Shown: piece after piece, positions 6,422-7,380 of the stretch
Layout of the letters: each line of letters starts with the position of its first letter
How positions within the stretch are numbered: the stretch's first letter is position 1
Assembly: GCA_031287245.1 (NCBI GenBank)
Contig: JAITTD010000269.1
Coordinates: 1 to 7,380, forward strand
Source: Bacteroidales bacterium
Lineage (GTDB): Bacteria; Bacteroidota; Bacteroidia; Bacteroidales; UBA4181
Length of the DNA stretch: 7,380 nt
Direction of reading: 5' to 3'
Notes under the pieces: model-generated
Database searches by the model: none
What the model saw: the letters and a program-made list of their open reading frames with translations, nothing else
Told to the model about the DNA's origin: nothing
Made by a program: the position numbers and the translations under genes

Positions 6422-7380
6422 ATGATAAAAATGAATAAATATCTTTTATTTATATTGGCAACATTGCTATATGCTTGCAACACAAATGTTTCGCCCGATG
6501 GCGAGAGTAAATATCAACCATTCTCACCCGACGGCATACCATTTGTCGTTGCCGACAGTTCATGGAATGTGGACAGTGTGGGCAATCACAGGGCGGTAGT
6601 TTTAGTGACGGATGCGAAGCAAAACGCCGTTGTCGCAACCCTGCCGTGGCGACGACCGGACTTGCGTCCCGAAACCAAGCGGGTAATCGTAAAAAATGCG
6701 GCATCGGGCGAGGAAGTGAAAAATGTGAGCCTGCTTGAATTTTCGTCGGAGAAAGGCGTGATTGCCTTTCAACCGGAAACGGGCGCGGGCACCTATTATA
6801 TTTATTATCTGCCCTATAAGTTCAGAACCGGATGGGGAAATCACAACAAAGCGAACGACTATCTGCCGCCGAAGTATGCCGCCGACCCGGAATGGGAAAA
6901 AGTCGTAAAGGAAAACTTCGCGTCATTGCCCGAAGCAAAAGTGCAACGTTTTGAAACCCGTTCCAAGTTTGACGCCTTTACGCCGATGGGCTTGATTGCC
7001 ACGGAAAACGAAATACGGGAATTGAAAGAAAAGCATCCGGAAAACTTTGTGGTATTTCCCGAAGACCGCGCGTTTCCCATCAGTTTGAAAACCGTGCCGG
7101 CACGTTGGGCAACCAAAGCGTATGACAAGGGGGCATGCCCCCTTGTCTTCAACGGATATGCACTCCCCAACGAATATTATACCTGGCAAATCGGCGTTTG
7201 GGCATCCCGAAAACCGTTAGAAAAGCTTCGCCTCACTTTCAGCGATTTCACGCACAGTTCGGGAAAAGAGACGATACCTGCAAGCGACATTACCTGCTTC
7301 AATCAGGAAGGCATCAATTGGGACGGCAAACCCGTCACGTTTGAGGTGAATGTCCCTGAAAACAAAGTACAGGCTTTGTG
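6422..7380 (+). CDS. Lipoprotein, glycoside-hydrolase-like (GH123/DUF6067 type), 3' end outside window
   Basis: An open frame from ATG at 6422 runs 319 codons to the window edge without a stop. The N-terminus is a lipoprotein signal: a short basic start (MIKMNKY), a hydrophobic stretch LLFILATLL and a lipobox LYAC with C19 as the lipidation site, so the mature protein should be membrane-anchored in the periplasm or on the outer surface. An in-frame ATG at 6431 is an alternative start. The following sequence has features that I associate with Bacteroidota secreted sugar-hydrolase-like proteins with a beta-sandwich N-terminal domain: GNHRAVV, LPWRRPD, GTYYIYYLPY and NEYYTWQIGVWA. This points to GH123-like or DUF6067 proteins, but the catalytic barrel would lie beyond the window, so substrate and activity cannot be judged. 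Eight codons (residues 235-242) come from a perfect palindrome. Coding status is very likely; the family is moderately sure. Confidence 0.85.
   Translation, partial: MIKMNKYLLFILATLLYACNTNVSPDGESKYQPFSPDGIPFVVADSSWNVDSVGNHRAVVLVTDAKQNAVVATLPWRRPDLRPETKRVIVKNAASGEEVKNVSLLEFSSEKGVIAFQPETGAGTYYIYYLPYKFRTGWGNHNKANDYLPPKYAADPEWEKVVKENFASLPEAKVQRFETRSKFDAFTPMGLIATENEIRELKEKHPENFVVFPEDRAFPISLKTVPARWATKAYDKGACPLVFNGYALPNEYYTWQIGVWASRKPLEKLRLTFSDFTHSSGKETIPASDITCFNQEGINWDGKPVTFEVNVPENKVQAL
7124..7147. repeat. Perfect 24-bp palindrome inside the lipoprotein gene
   Basis: The left arm GACAAGGGGGCA is followed directly by its exact reverse complement TGCCCCCTTGTC, with no loop; symmetry ends at the flanking T/T pair (7123 and 7148). 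It fills exactly codons 235-242 (DKGACPLV), so both strands read the same peptide in the corresponding frame. The G5/C5 blocks are unlike the surrounding sequence. It could be a small mobile palindromic element, a protein-binding site or a chance structure; only one copy is in the window. Confidence 0.9.

Overview
The window looks like a piece of a Bacteroidota (probably Bacteroidales-type) chromosome. Clues are start codons preceded by A/T-rich sequence without Shine-Dalgarno motifs, a TAnnTTTG-type promoter element before the last gene, a Bacteroidota-style lipoprotein, and the character of the encoded proteins. The genus cannot be fixed from the sequence alone. All supported genes lie on the + strand.

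Positions 1-4600 are a compact, AT-rich defence operon. It holds the 3' tail of an unidentified gene (1-93), a DUF6978-type protein (101-631), a DUF1828/DUF1829 protein (628-1422) and a complete type I restriction subunit HsdR (1436-4600). Gaps are 7 bp, a 4-bp ATGA overlap and 13 bp, so the genes are almost certainly co-transcribed. HsdR needs HsdM and HsdS to act, and neither is in the window; they are expected upstream. The two small proteins between the presumed hsdM/hsdS side and hsdR have no established role and are the best candidates here for an undescribed accessory module.

Positions 4619-6328 encode ThiC, the radical-SAM enzyme that makes the pyrimidine half of thiamine. It begins only 18 bp after hsdR, on the same strand, with no room for a TPP riboswitch, a terminator or a promoter of its own, and no other thiamine genes are visible. 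The defence operon may have inserted just upstream of thiC, which would then depend on read-through or on a promoter inside hsdR.

After a 93-bp gap with a small hairpin and a weak candidate promoter, a lipoprotein gene starts at 6422 and runs off the end of the window. It resembles secreted glycoside-hydrolase-like proteins (GH123/DUF6067 type). It carries a perfect 24-bp palindrome (7124-7147) that is exactly eight in-frame codons, which could be a small inserted repeat.

GC content rises along the window. Hand counts of single 60-base lines gave about 30% (1081-1140, DUF1828/1829 gene), 45% (2701-2760, hsdR), 42% (4921-4980, early thiC) and 57% (5101-5160, mid thiC). This fits an acquired defence cassette next to core genes, but the samples are small.
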